Positions 13,701 through 26,195 of a stretch of DNA of 64,000 bases are shown here, piece after piece. Position 1 is the stretch's first letter, and each line of letters begins with the position of its first letter. The position numbers and the translations under genes were made by a program. Under the pieces are notes generated by a model. That model was not told where the DNA came from, made no database searches, and saw only the letters and a program-made list of their open reading frames with translations. Source of the DNA: Hirudinaria manillensis (Eukaryota > Annelida > Clitellata > Hirudinida > Hirudinidae); the NCBI GenBank assembly GCA_034509925.1, contig CM067530.1:8217501-8281500 (forward strand), given 5' to 3'.

Positions 13701-16700
13701 GTTTCCGAGGCACGACTTACGAGATCTTTCTTTCGTGATTGTCTGCCATTAAATATTTCTCCACGAAAGGAACTTTAAGAATTCATTCTAATTAATTTAA
13801 TTATGACCTTTTCAACAAAAATTATTTTGCAATAATTACTTTTTAAATTAATTATTATAGTTTAGAATGAAAGCCGACTCATTACGTCTATCACGTGCTA
13901 GGAATAAAGTGTTTGTGGGAAGCACTTGGCCAAGTACGAGCTTCTGATCCGTGCGACGTTTTCAATTATTTCTGCATCATTTCACAAGAATTGAACGTTT
14001 AATCAGAATTAATAAATAATAATTCTGTCCTGTCTGAACTCGTTTCACTGTCCCTTGTCCTGCCACTTGTTCATTTACAAAGTCTTACGTCATGCCTTAC
14101 CGTGTATTCACACTAAGTGTCTTCTCTAATTTTAACGAGCATCGAACGTATAGGTTGTTAGCAACAAAAAAGCGTCGGAAAAAAACCCAACCCCGACAAT
14201 TACGAGTCGTGATGGGAAAACTGATAAATTCGATTCAAGTAACTGTCTATAGTTCTCTTATCGTCGATTTCTGTTGTTTTTCTAGCTTCGATGGCTGCAG
14301 TTCTCTTAGTAGCGGTGAAGACGCAAATTCTCTCAGTTCTGCGTTCAGTAACGGTAAGTTACCTAAAGGAGCTACAATGATGGAGAGATTCGAATACGAC
14401 AGCGATCACTTCGAAAGAGCTTCTAGAATTAGGAATACCATGCCTGCTAAGGGCCGGAGGGCCATACTGCCGTTGGCCGGATTCGTCAAGAAGACTCAAG
14501 AACAGACGGCCAACAACAACAACCTCCAGTCCGACTTGGAGGAGGCCGAGATCGACATCAAGGTTACCTACGAGAACAAATTAAACAAACTCAAGAAGTC
14601 TTCTCTCCAAAACCCCTGCGACTCCATAATCAACGAGGGTATGATCGAACTGGACGAGGTTCTGAACGACTCCGACGTACAACAAAAATCTCTCCTGCCA
14701 GAAGCTTCGCATTTCTCGTCTACGATCTCCGAACCGAAGGATTTCAAATCGGGTCTATCCTCGCATCCTTCTAACTTTTCGCTACTGTCCCAGCATTCGT
14801 CAGGCGATGGAAAATCTATTTACGGCAGTAGAAAGGACGGAGTGTCGGGATCAAAGTTCGGCATGTCCCTGGAACAGTGCTACAATAGCGGAGTGTTTAG
14901 AAGGAGAAACAAATCCATCAACACGAACGCAGATGACGACGGAAGCGTGGCAGACAACGGAGACAGGTCTCAGATGTTCGGCAAGACGCTGTCGGTGGCT
15001 AGCGACGGCGATCAAGGCGTACCTTTTGGGGGTCGCCTGATGTCCCCTTCGAAGGTCAACCCTTACGCTACCATGTCACGGAGCCACGTGGCCTCGCGAA
15101 CGTCCGAGCGGGCGATGCACGTTGGCAAAGTCTCTGGCGAAGCGACTGCACTGGTCAGTAGGACGAGCGAAACTTCGATGTGTCCGAGCGAAGACTCGGC
15201 TTCCGTTGCTTCGTTTCCCTGCTTCAAGTTGCGACTCTCCAATCAACTTCCTTCCTTCAAAAACCTCTCGTCTTCGTCGCCGGCTCCTTCTCACGTCGTG
15301 GAAGGCAGCGGCGCCGCTGACAGGAAGCTGTGCAGTCCTTCTGGATACATGCTCAGTCGCTCTGGCAGTCACCACGCTCCCGGCTTCAATTGTTCGAGGC
15401 CGCCTTCAACGAACGGTGAGTTTGAACGTACGAAGAAGTTTGGAATGCATATTTTCTCTTTCAAGTCAGATTGAAGGATTATAAGTTATGGTTTATAATT
15501 TCTTTAATGTCCGTCTGACTACATGGAGTTATTATGGAAACTGACATTTGTTTTGGAAGTGATTTAATTCTACATTAAATAATTAATTGAAAGTCAAAAA
15601 ATATCTCAGGTAACGGATCTACTCTGTCCTTGGGTTCTTGTTCATCCTTGTACTCGACGGTAAGTGGTTACTTTCTGCACAGTACTTGCACGTACTACTG
15701 TTTAGTACACGAGACTTTAGTACACGATGGATCTTTGTTCCTAACCATGGGAAAGTGACCCTACCCCTGCACGTGATGATGATGTTGCAGACGATGATGA
15801 TGATGATGATGATGATGCGGATGATGAATTGTGAATGATTTTTTGTTTATCCATCCTACAAAGTCTTTTTTCACGTTTTTCGTTATGCAGGCTGAAGAAT
15901 ATCACGCCCAAGAGGTGAGCCTCGTTTGGAAATCATTGCAAAACGCAGTTGCTAACGTCTCGTCAATTTCATTTCTTATGGTGCTCTTAGGATAGTAATA
16001 CGGGAGCTAATAATACTAGAGATATATATCTTGTATGTTAAGATATACAGTACGAGTATATAAGATATACAGTACGAGTATATAAGATATACAGTACGAG
16101 TATATAAGATACACAGTACGAGTATATAAGACATACAGTACGAGTATATAAGATACACAGTAAGGTATAGTACGAGTACATTTATTAAAGGAAGATAACC
16201 GAATGAGGGACTGTTAACCGCTCGACATAAAACACGTTAACAAATATGGAACGTAAACGATGCTGTAACGCAATCAAGTCCAATTCGAATGCTTGAGTTT
16301 GGCTCATTTCATATTGTTTGGATTCCCTTCGAGTAATCACTAAATGATTACTTTCTCTGAAAATGCGGTCAGAATTCGCTTATTATTGGCGAATAATGTC
16401 AAGGACAGGTGGCGCTAGCGATGCAAAGAGTCATGATGATGACGACGGCGATGATGATGATGATGATGATGACGACGACGAGTTCTGAGTAGCCTATTCA
16501 TAATAAAGCAATGATTTACTGAAGAATTCGTTACAACAGATCAGGAGGCTCAGGCACGAACTGGAAACCGCCCACTCAAGGGTGGCCTCTCTCAACATGC
16601 AGCTGAACATCAACGTGAGTTCATCTTTTCATCACAACTTGCACTCATCGCGATGACCTTCTACTCCTTATCTATCCTTCCATCTATTCATTCATTCATA

Positions 16701-17239
16701 CATCCTTCCATCTATTTCTTCCTCCATCCTTCCATCTATTCATTCATTCATCCATCCTTCCTTGGCCCGTCTATCCCTGTTCTTCTAAGCACGAGATGTT
16801 GCCCTTGCATCCCAAAAGATGTCTTGCCTTTCTCCTGGCCTTTCTTATTTATTGCCTCCTTGATGTTATCATCCTCATCGTTCGCTTATCTCATCCTCTC
16901 GCAATAATGTTATGCTGCTGTGCTTGCATCTCGAAAGTCGCTAATGTTTTTCCAAAAGAGTTGTTGCTTTATCAGCAATAATCGGAACAACGGATTAATG
17001 CTGATTAATGGAGTGCCGAAGGATTTCTTTTTTCATTTCTTCGTTTTATTCTTCATCATCCTCTTCATCTTCCTCTTCATCTTCTTCATCTTCTTCCGGT
17101 TTGCTTTTTATGATTCGAGAAACAGAAGATAGAAAGAAAGAAAGAATTTAACTGTTCCTTGCTGATGGTTTTCAGTCTCGCTTCGTCTGCATCTTGTTGT
17201 CGAATCATCGCGCGTATGTGACGTCATCGCTATCATCAT

Positions 17240-17271
<32 letters not shown>

Positions 17272-19875
17272 ACAACAACGTTAACAACGATTTCATCACC
17301 TCAGGAAAGTGTTGTGCAAGCCTTCGAGCGAAGCATCTCGAACCTCAACCACAGATTGCAACAGCTCTCGTTATTCACTCCGGAGAAGGTGATGATGACG
17401 ATGGTAGCGGTGGTGGTGATGATGATGATGCTTTCCTCTGCATGAGTAACAATTTCTTAGGAAATTAGGATTATTTTCTTTCTCGCCTGCCAAACGAACT
17501 TTCCGAGCATTAATTGGTCGTCTGCTCGTGGCTCAGAGATTTGGCGCGAAATTGCTTCGGATGGTATCGGTTATGAGTAGATTTAGGCTGTATTATTTAT
17601 TTATTCTTTATTTTTTTTGTAATTGCTCTTAATATTTTTTATAATAGTGTATAATACTTCTTTATAATAGGTTTTTATAGTTGTTATGTCTTGAATGTTT
17701 CACTTAAGTGCAAGGTAATTGTTGTATCGTGTGATAAACGTTTATTAATTCCAGTGGTTGATTTGATTTTCAGATTGGATTATTCTATGCGTGCGAAATA
17801 ATAGGCTAATTTAAATTAAATTACTTGTTATTATTTCGGATATTACACTTAAACTGATAATTATTCAGTATTTTAAAATGTTATAACAGTCATAATTATT
17901 TCATATTTTAAAGGATCCCGACGCTCGTGACTTGAAATCCTCGTTGGATCAGTTCAGTTCATTCGACAAGACCTCCATGAACTTCAATCAGAACTCCATG
18001 ATACCAGGTCGGACTTTTTACTCCCAAATTCTTGCCATTTGTTGCCACCCAGTGAGGAATCATCTGGGTGCGCTAGGGGAGGAGGCAGATCTAATCTTTA
18101 AGTTGAATACGAACACACACCTATCTATCTATCTGGTCCTGCACCCCTACCCCGAAAGTGTTTTAGATCCGCTACCATCGATGCAAGCAGTGACGGCTGT
18201 GATGTCTTTTTATGCCTCACGGACGCAACGTATCGTCAGCTAATTGCGGAGATTCTGCTCTGAAATCGTTGCCTCTTGGATCCTGTTTGTGGTTCCCACG
18301 AGAGGACAGTCTCTCTGCTGACAGCTTTTAATTACTTCTGCGAGAACCTTTCTTTATGAATCTTCTATTTTGTTATGTATTTCTCTCTCTCTCTATCTCT
18401 CTGGGTTTTGGTGTGTTTGCATCTGTATGTTTGTATGTATGTATGTATGCGTGCTTGTGTTTTTGTCTGCCTCTGTTGACTGTCTCTTGTTGAAAAAGTT
18501 TTGTCTCCAGTCTGAGTTTGAAGATTGTCGATAGTTTCTAAGCAAATTGACTTTCAAATTCTTCACTCGAGATTCCTTCCCGATTCAAGTGCCGAACGTC
18601 ATTCCAGGGCAAACAAAACCCCGAACAACGAGCCTTTTGAATGAATTATCGAGTCTCACTTTTGGATAAACATAAGGAAATTAAAATGTCTCGGTACGAG
18701 TTTGGACTCGATAGATGTCGGGTCTCAATGATTAAGAAGATGATGTTCGTGAATCCTGCATTTGATTGATTGATTGAATGAACGGACGGACGAACGGAGG
18801 AAGGAATGAACAAGTTTATCGTCTGCTGCTGTTGTCCTTAAAACGTTGTTGACCTTAATATTCTCGAGTGCTCGTGGAAATCTTATACTGAAAGGCAGTG
18901 TAAACATTATTAAACTTTCAGACTTTAGGAATCATTCCCGTCTGAACTTAATTCAATTGACCTCGTGCCTTTGATCACGACGGTGGTGATGATGGTGGCG
19001 GTGGTGGTAGTGATGATGATGGTAGTGGTGATGATGATGATGATGGAGACTGGATTAAAAGGAGTCGAGGGTACAGTGCTAATCTTTGTTTTTTTGAAGA
19101 GCAATTTTTTGCACTTTACTTGGACTCCTAAATATATTATTAATATATATATATTAATATCCTGATTTTGGCATCAAAAGGGGAATCCAAATGCCGAGGA
19201 TCAGAAGATCTTTGTGCACAGAAAACTATTTTTAAGGACCTTAATTTGCAGGAAATGAATTTATTTTTTTTTAAACATCCTTTCAGAGGACTGCACGTCA
19301 CTGGCCTCGATAAACCAGCACCAGGAACTGGAAAAGAAAAAGAGGCAGAAGAAATGGGTATTTATTATTATTATTATTAAATATTATTTATTAATTATAA
19401 TATATTTTAAATGCTCAACTTTAATTATTATTTATAAAATTATGGATTAATATTATTTATTTATTTATGATTGATTGATTAAGATATAACCGTTCAACTT
19501 GAAAGCGTAAACATTAATAATGGCAAATTAGTTGAACCTGATCAGGGGTGAACTCAACAATCAAATGCGATTACATTAAAGTGTATTATAATACATTAAA
19601 TTATGGTAATTTATTAATTTATTCGAGGATGTCATGTTAAAATTATTGAAACAACTGCTTGACACTTCAGCTCATGTCCTTTGGAAAGGCATTTTTTCGC
19701 AAGAAGAACAAAATGTCGAACTTGGAGAACAACTTGGTGTTGGAAGCTGCAAACATTGGAAGCTGTGACGAGACTCAGAACTCAAAGTAGGTCCTTGTGC
19801 TATTGTGCTGTCGACTGTTTTGTTTTATTATTATTATTGTTATTATTATTAATATTATTGTTGTTATTATTGTTA

Positions 19876-19909
<34 letters not shown>

Positions 19910-20068
19910 GTGATTATTATCTAGTTGTCTAATTTTGTTACTATTACTCCTGCTATAATACAATTGGAACTATTACTCATGTATTACTACTCATAAGTGA
20001 GATTATTACTAAACCACAATTATAAACGTAATTATTATCCAGTCGAAGCAGCTGATGTTGATAGTTGA

Positions 20069-20119
<51 letters not shown>

Positions 20120-23100
20120 CATTATTATTATTGTTAGGACCTTGAACGAAGTGAAACCTATTGACAAATAAGTTTATTTCTTCTGAACTGGGACTGAGCT
20201 GAGCTGGTTGTAAATGCACAAGAAAGAGGTTTAAAAGTGGAATTAATTGAAGTCAACTCCTCCTACAATTCCTGTGTGTTGTTGACACTGAAAGTCATTA
20301 AGTTACGTTTAAAAGTTAATTTAAGACAGAAATTAATCGCTTCACGAGTTCTACTTTTCCTTCGTTTGAAAACTTATTATTCTTGGTACAGAGTCCTTTT
20401 GTGAATCCATTGAGATGATTTAAAAATAGACGTCTTTTGTTGACGATGATGATGATGATGATGACGGTTGCTGTTGTGACTCCATAATTTATTATTTCTG
20501 CTTCTTGTTAACGGGGATAAGTCCAATTATTTCCTTCCTTCTTTTTCCTCGTTGAAATTAAAAATTCAATTCCAATCGTAAAAATTCATTTATGATCTCC
20601 TTGAATTGATTTCCTACAATGATTTCATTTTATTGCTGATAATAATAATAATAATAATAATAACACATTTTCTTATTTAGTTTGATCAGGGAACCTGGCC
20701 AGGATCCGATAAGCATGTTGGAGCAGAAACTGCACGAGAAGGAGATGAAGTTGACCGACGTTCAACTGGAGGCCCTCACTTCTGCCCATCAATTGGACCA
20801 ACTGAGGGACAACATGGCGCAGATGGAGGTTTGAATCGTACTCTTGCTGGAGCTAGTGTTGTTGTTGTTGCTTGCTGGTGATAGTGTTGTTGTTACTTGC
20901 TGGTGATAGTGTTGTTGTTGTTGCTTGCTGGTGATAGTGTTATTGTTGCTTGCTGGTGATAGTGTTGTTGTTGCTTGCTGGTGATAGTGTTGTTGTTGCT
21001 TGCTGGTGATAGTGTTGTTGTTGCTTGCTGGTGATAGTGTTGTTGTTGCTTGCTGGTGATAGTGTTGTTGTTGCTTGCTGGTGATAGTGTTGTTGTTGCT
21101 TGCTGGTGATAGTGTTGTTGTTGCTTGCTGGTGATAGTGAGTTTATTATTAAGTTCAACTGATATTTGAGTTTCTGTCAGAGATTTGAACTGACAGTTAT
21201 GATCATGTCACGATTAATCCAATAATGTGCCTGAATTGAGGTGGCACTGTGCCACTGAGCCAGCACACGATTTGAGCAGCCACTTGGTTGACCTCAAACA
21301 CACCTACGTGGTGACGTCATTATTCTTAGCTTAATGGATTTCTAATTGGAGGTCTCTTTTAATTGCCCTGCAATTATCTTTCCAGGAAGTAACGTTTTGG
21401 ATGACTGTTTTTAATTGTCTTTCCTCTGTTTGAATAAATAAATCTTTCGTTCGATGGTTGTTTTCCATTGCATCCATCATCGTTGTTGATTCGTCGTTCC
21501 AGAAGGAGATGGTGTACCTGAGGATGGACAACAACAGGTTAAAGCAGATGGTGACTCAGAAGAATCCGGCAGAAGCGGCCGCAGATGCAGATCGAGCCGC
21601 GGAATCCGTTCCGGTGTCGCCTGCCAAAGATTCCAATTCGAATGCCCCTTTAACCACTCCAGGTAGATTTCGCTCCACTTTAATGTAGTTTTTTCCCTCA
21701 TTTTTCCATTATTTATTCATTTATTATAATAATATAGTTAAATGCGCCAAAAATTATCAATTATTAATATTTAGTATATTAGAGTTATTATTGGTAATGG
21801 TCATTGTCATTGAAAGACTATATTATGACGATAACCTTGATGATAATGATGGTGATGATGATAATAATAATGATGATGACTAAGAGGGCAGCCATGTTTT
21901 TTAAGAAAATTTGATTCATTCGTGTGTCACGTGAGGCCAACCAGGCACCTGTTAAGTGGACCTCAATTTGTATGGAAGGTGAACATTGGCACGGTATTGG
22001 AAGAATTTTAGACTTGGGAGGTCTTCCAATTAAGCATTGATGATGATGATGATGGTGATAATGATGATGGTGATGATGATGATGAGGTCAGGCTGGATCG
22101 AAAGCTTTACAAACTTGTTAATGATGATCTTGATGACATCACAGGACGACGCTGTAATTTGAGCGGTTTTATAATTAGCATAATTTAAACATGTGTCGTG
22201 CACGTTCTTGTGCATTAGAGAAAAGAGGATTTAAAAGCTAATTATTATCGTCTGAAAATATGAACAAAAAATATGAATAATGAGAAATGTAGGATGTTTT
22301 TGTGAACACGTGAACATCATCATCATCGTCATTCGATCATGTAATAACACGTTACGTGACTGAATGCTTGGAATAAAATGAATTCAGACACCCCAGGAAA
22401 GAGTAACAAGAACAGGAGAATAACACTCTCGGTTCAAATGACCCACACGAATCATTCTGGCCAGTTGTCTGAGGTTGGTTATTTGTTGTTCTTGTTGTGT
22501 TGCTGTGTTGTTGATTTCTGTGTTTTCCTTCATTTTGAATGCCATGAATACAATTGAATACGTGATTAATCTAAACTCATTAGTTGAATTTGTAAATCTT
22601 TCCTAATTATTGTCCAAGAAATAGTCCAATAGAATAATAATAGAAAAATATAGTTTCCAATATTAAAATATTATATTATATATTCATATTTGTGACCAAC
22701 ATCAGGTTGAATCCATTTTAATGGCATTGTATTTTATGACATTAAATTATGATATTAAATGAAACTTAAGATTAGCATCTGCTTGGCAACTGTTGCCAGG
22801 ATTGGGAAAAATCAGAAATTTATATTTTGCCTCGAAGTGAGACACGAGTCATTCAAACAGCCACGTGTTGAGTTTGAAGCCACTTTTCCTTAAGCAGTCA
22901 CTGTGTTCATGAATAATTGGGGCACCGTGGGTTTAAGTGACTGCAGTGGGGACGCACTGTTTAGGACAAGTTCATTTGGTGCTGATTAAATTAAATTATC
23001 ATATTAATATCATTAATTGATAATGATTGATGATCATCAGAGAAGAATTGAATTTAAATTTTTTATTTTATATTAAATATTATATAAAAATATTTCTATT

Positions 23101-23254
23101 ATATTAGACCAAGTCGACAGAAATTATGTTCGGAAAGCTTTATCTGACGGAAAACATGGGTTGGGAGACCTTGAACAGAGCAGTGATGAAGAAATTTCAG
23201 GTTGTTAATGTTTTGTCCTCATTTCATTCCTTATTATTATTATTATTAATATTA

Positions 23255-23299
<45 letters not shown>

Positions 23300-26195
23300 T
23301 GTTTTCTTTTTTAAATAAATATTTTTATCTTTTGAAAAGAAAAAAGTCTATTTTTATGACCAGCCTTCTCTTCTTCTGTTCTATTTTTATTTTTGTGGAG
23401 ATAAGGCAGAATTTTCTTTGAAAAATGACTGGTTTTAATTGTTTGCGATGACTTTGAACTTTCAAAAAGTTTCAATCTGCTTGACATTGAGATTCTGCAG
23501 TGCACTCTGCTGCATTCAGACCAAATTGTAATTGTTACCATTTAGAAATGTGATGGTCTTGACACATCACCCAGCATGTCTCGGTGATGATGAGGTTTAA
23601 ATTTCTATCGCAACAGAACTACCTGAACGGCGTGGATCCAGAAGACGGATTGGGATTGGATCCTTCCAGCATCCGAACCCTTCACATCGGAGATTTGACT
23701 TGGAAAGTTGGTGAGTATCTTTACGAACCGATTTATGAAAGTAAACCACAACTGATGAGAACAAAGAATCTTCCTTGTTCATTAAAATCCTTTAAGAAGA
23801 ATTTTTAAAGTGAATTAATTCATTGCACTGGAATCACGAGGATGAATTTCATTGAAACTTTTCAGACGGACCTCAACCCTCTGCCAGTCCGAGCTCGTAT
23901 TTGGTCGGATTCAGTAAATCGGTGTCCTTGAGTCTCAAAGGTTTGTAGAACCAATCTTATGGTTAAGCTAATTTGTTTAAACAAATTATATATATATATA
24001 TATAATATATACAATAATAATAATTGTGAAAATGGCAAAAATTAGCTTGATAATCTGATTTGTGTATTTATTTGCAATACAATGCAATAGCATGTCGTTG
24101 CAAGTGCACTTCTTTTATACAGTTTATTGTATGTTTTTTATATTTTATAATAAAATGTTATAAAATAAAATCTCGTCATCGTGCATTCGAATAACACACA
24201 CAACTACGACTGACCTATGCCCGTGTTTTCCATCAGGAGTGGAGGAGGACAGATTGGATTCTCTGGCATTCGAGACGATGATACCGAGGTCGATACTCGA
24301 AAGATACGTATCGCTCATGGTAGAATTCAGGAGGGTGATTTTCTGCGGACCGAGCGGCACCGGAAAGACTTATTTGGCTCTTAAGTTGGCTCAGTACATG
24401 TCCGACAGGTTCGTTATCCGCCAACTTAATTTTGCTTCAATTTAGAATTTAATGCAGAATTTAGGATTGCAAATATTGGATAAAATCGTTATCAATATTA
24501 AGTTATTTGAGTCGTACGTTTGGTCAAAGATCTCGGTTTTAGATCGATCAATTACCCGAATAATCCGCTAACCTCCTACTCCTCCTTCTCTCGTTCTCGA
24601 CCAGACTGGCCAAAGACCAGACGACTCCCACGATGTCCGTCTTCAACGTGGACCACAAGTCCAGCAAGGAACTGCGACAGTACTTGTCCAACATCTCTGG
24701 CAACTCGTCTCCTCACAACAACGTCATCGTCCTCGACAACCTGCACCACGTCGTCTCCCTCGCCGACGTCTTTAACAGCTTCGTCTCCGTTGGCAACCAG
24801 AACAGGTCTGGAGTTTCGTTAAAAACGAAAATAAATAAAAAAGAAAATAAATAAAAAAGAAAAACAATTTCATTCCTTTTGATTTTTGACCTTCGTCTTT
24901 CATCTTTTTTTCCTCCTTCCAGCAGTCCGTACGTTATCGGCACGATGAACCAGGTCTCGTCGTCTGCCACCAACCTTCAACTCCACCACATGTTCAGGTG
25001 GGTGTTGTACTCCAATCACATCAAGCCCGTCTGCGGCTTCCTGGGCAGGTTCCTGAGGAGGCACCTGGCCGAGAGGGAGGTCCTCGGACGCTCGACGCTG
25101 GAGGGGGGAGAGTCGGACGTCGACGGGGAGGAGGAGTTGAGGAGGACCATCGACTGGATCCCGAAGGTCTGGCAGCACGTCAACAGACTCCTCGAGATGC
25201 ATAACTCGAGCGAAGTCACGTTGGGTGAGTTTCAACTGCAATTTAAATTAAATTTTTTAAATTAAACATTTAATTGAGATTTAATGATTCGACCGATTGG
25301 GATTTATTGGATCGAAAAATTTCTTTAGTCACCTCCGCGTACGCGTTTAGTTGGTACAAAGTCTATGAATGCAATTTAAATTTCTAATTTCCTTTAATTC
25401 GAAAGGTTTTAAATAAACAATCGTGGAGCGCATAATAGATTGTTGTAATTGTAATCGTAATCTTTTGTAACGTTTGCCTTTTCAAGGTCCGCAACTTTAC
25501 TTGTCGTGTCCGATGGGAGGGAGTCTCATGAGAGTGTGGTTCACGGACCTGTGGAACTATTCCATCTTTCCTTATCTGATGGAAGCCATAAAGGATGGCA
25601 TCCAGGTTGATTCTTTGTTTTGTTTTTAGTTCATCGTGGCTTTAGATCTCGTCGACAGATTACGAGGCACTCAAAACGTCTGCTACAAACATGAATACAA
25701 AAACAAATCCCTGATGTAATTCAAAACATTGCAGACTTATGGGTGCAGAGCAGCGTGGGAAGATCCGACAGATTGGGTCGAAAGGACCTGTCCCTGGGCC
25801 GAGGAGAAGTCGCAGCTTCTGCATCTGAGACCCGAAGACGTCGGCTACGACACTCAGCAACAGGCGTCCGAAAGCAGCCCTCATTCATTCCACTCCTCCA
25901 ATGCCGTCAGCAGCAACAACAACAACAACAACCTCGATCCCGTGATGCAACAAAACTCTTGCAAGGTTTCCTCGGATCCGCTGGTCGGTTTGACCTTTTG
26001 TGTTGATTAATTAATCATTCGTTCGTTCGTTCATTCATTCGATCGATCAATCTTCAGGAGCAGTTTCTAAGACTGTTAATGTTCTGTAATTTAATTTATT
26101 TTATTATTTGTTTAAAGCTCAATATGCTGATGAGACTCCAAGAATTCTCTGGCAACTCAAAAGACAATGTCATCTCCAACAGAGAATGTCTCTAG
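10587..26195 (+). CDS. NAV: Neuron navigator (NAV / UNC-53 / sickie family), CH-less form
   Basis: Microtubule plus-end cytoskeletal regulator used in axon guidance and cell migration. The model has 22 exons and about 1,780 residues: 10587-10896, 10993-12604, 14286-15415, 15610-15659, 15891-15914, 16540-16614, 17305-17388, 17914-18007, 19287-19357, 19671-19786, 20681-20828, 21503-21662, 22388-22473, 23108-23200, 23617-23710, 23866-23940, 24237-24408, 24605-24805, 24923-25224, 25487-25605, 25735-25983, 26118-26195. The N-terminal half is Ser-rich and disordered, with SxIP-type EB1-binding motifs (SRIPFP, SNIPKS). Coiled coils follow (QAFERSISNLNHRLQQL; EMKLTDVQLEALTSAHQLDQL). The C-terminal AAA domain has Walker A GPSGTGKT near residue 1450 and Walker B VIVLDN near 1510, then the diagnostic FNVDHKSSKELRQYLSN, IDWIPKVW and RVWFTDLWNYS. 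The end LNMLMRLQE also matches the family. The start is the first ATG of the open block; the true 5' end could be upstream. Confidence 0.94.
10676..10738 (+). repeat. (AAT)n microsatellite inside the first navigator coding exon
   Basis: About 20 AAT/AAC-type triplets read in the frame that gives poly-Asn, interrupted by Ser and Lys codons. The frame stays open on both sides and joins the conserved exon at 10993 in phase, so the repeat is translated if the exon is used. Confidence 0.8.
12605..14285 (+). other. Navigator intron 2, with short repeats
   Basis: Intron between the two large disordered-region exons. It contains a GAT/GGT-rich patch (12730-12805), a TTCG/TTCA patch (13142-13185), (AATA/AACG)n at about 13342-13392 and three and a half copies of a roughly 26-base repeat at 13550-13645. 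An open frame running into the next exon from 14092 is intronic read-through, since the acceptor tttctag lies at 14281-14285. Confidence 0.6.
13550..13645. repeat. Short tandem repeat, unit about 26 bases
   Basis: The unit begins tatagactctatgag and is repeated three and a half times with a few differences, inside navigator intron 2. Confidence 0.6.
16041..16162. repeat. 22-base minisatellite in a navigator intron
   Basis: Five and a half copies of the unit agatatacagtacgagtata plus two bases, with one or two substitutions per copy, inside the intron between exons 15891-15914 and 16540-16614. Confidence 0.85.
20870..21138. repeat. 25-base minisatellite in a navigator intron
   Basis: About ten or eleven copies of a unit beginning ttgctggtgatagtgttg, total period 25 bases, most copies identical. 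It lies in the intron after exon 20681-20828. An open frame across it on the other strand only reflects the repeat period and is not a gene. Confidence 0.9.

Noticed and set aside
14092-14285. Open frame upstream of the navigator exon at 14286
   Set aside because: It is in frame by chance. A strong acceptor (tttctag) at 14281-14285 restores the phase left by exon 10993-12604, and the upstream residues have no navigator similarity.
20940-21158. 72-codon periodic open frame on the minus strand
   Set aside because: It is the 25-base minisatellite read in a frame without stops; 25 copies-of-three periodicity explains it.
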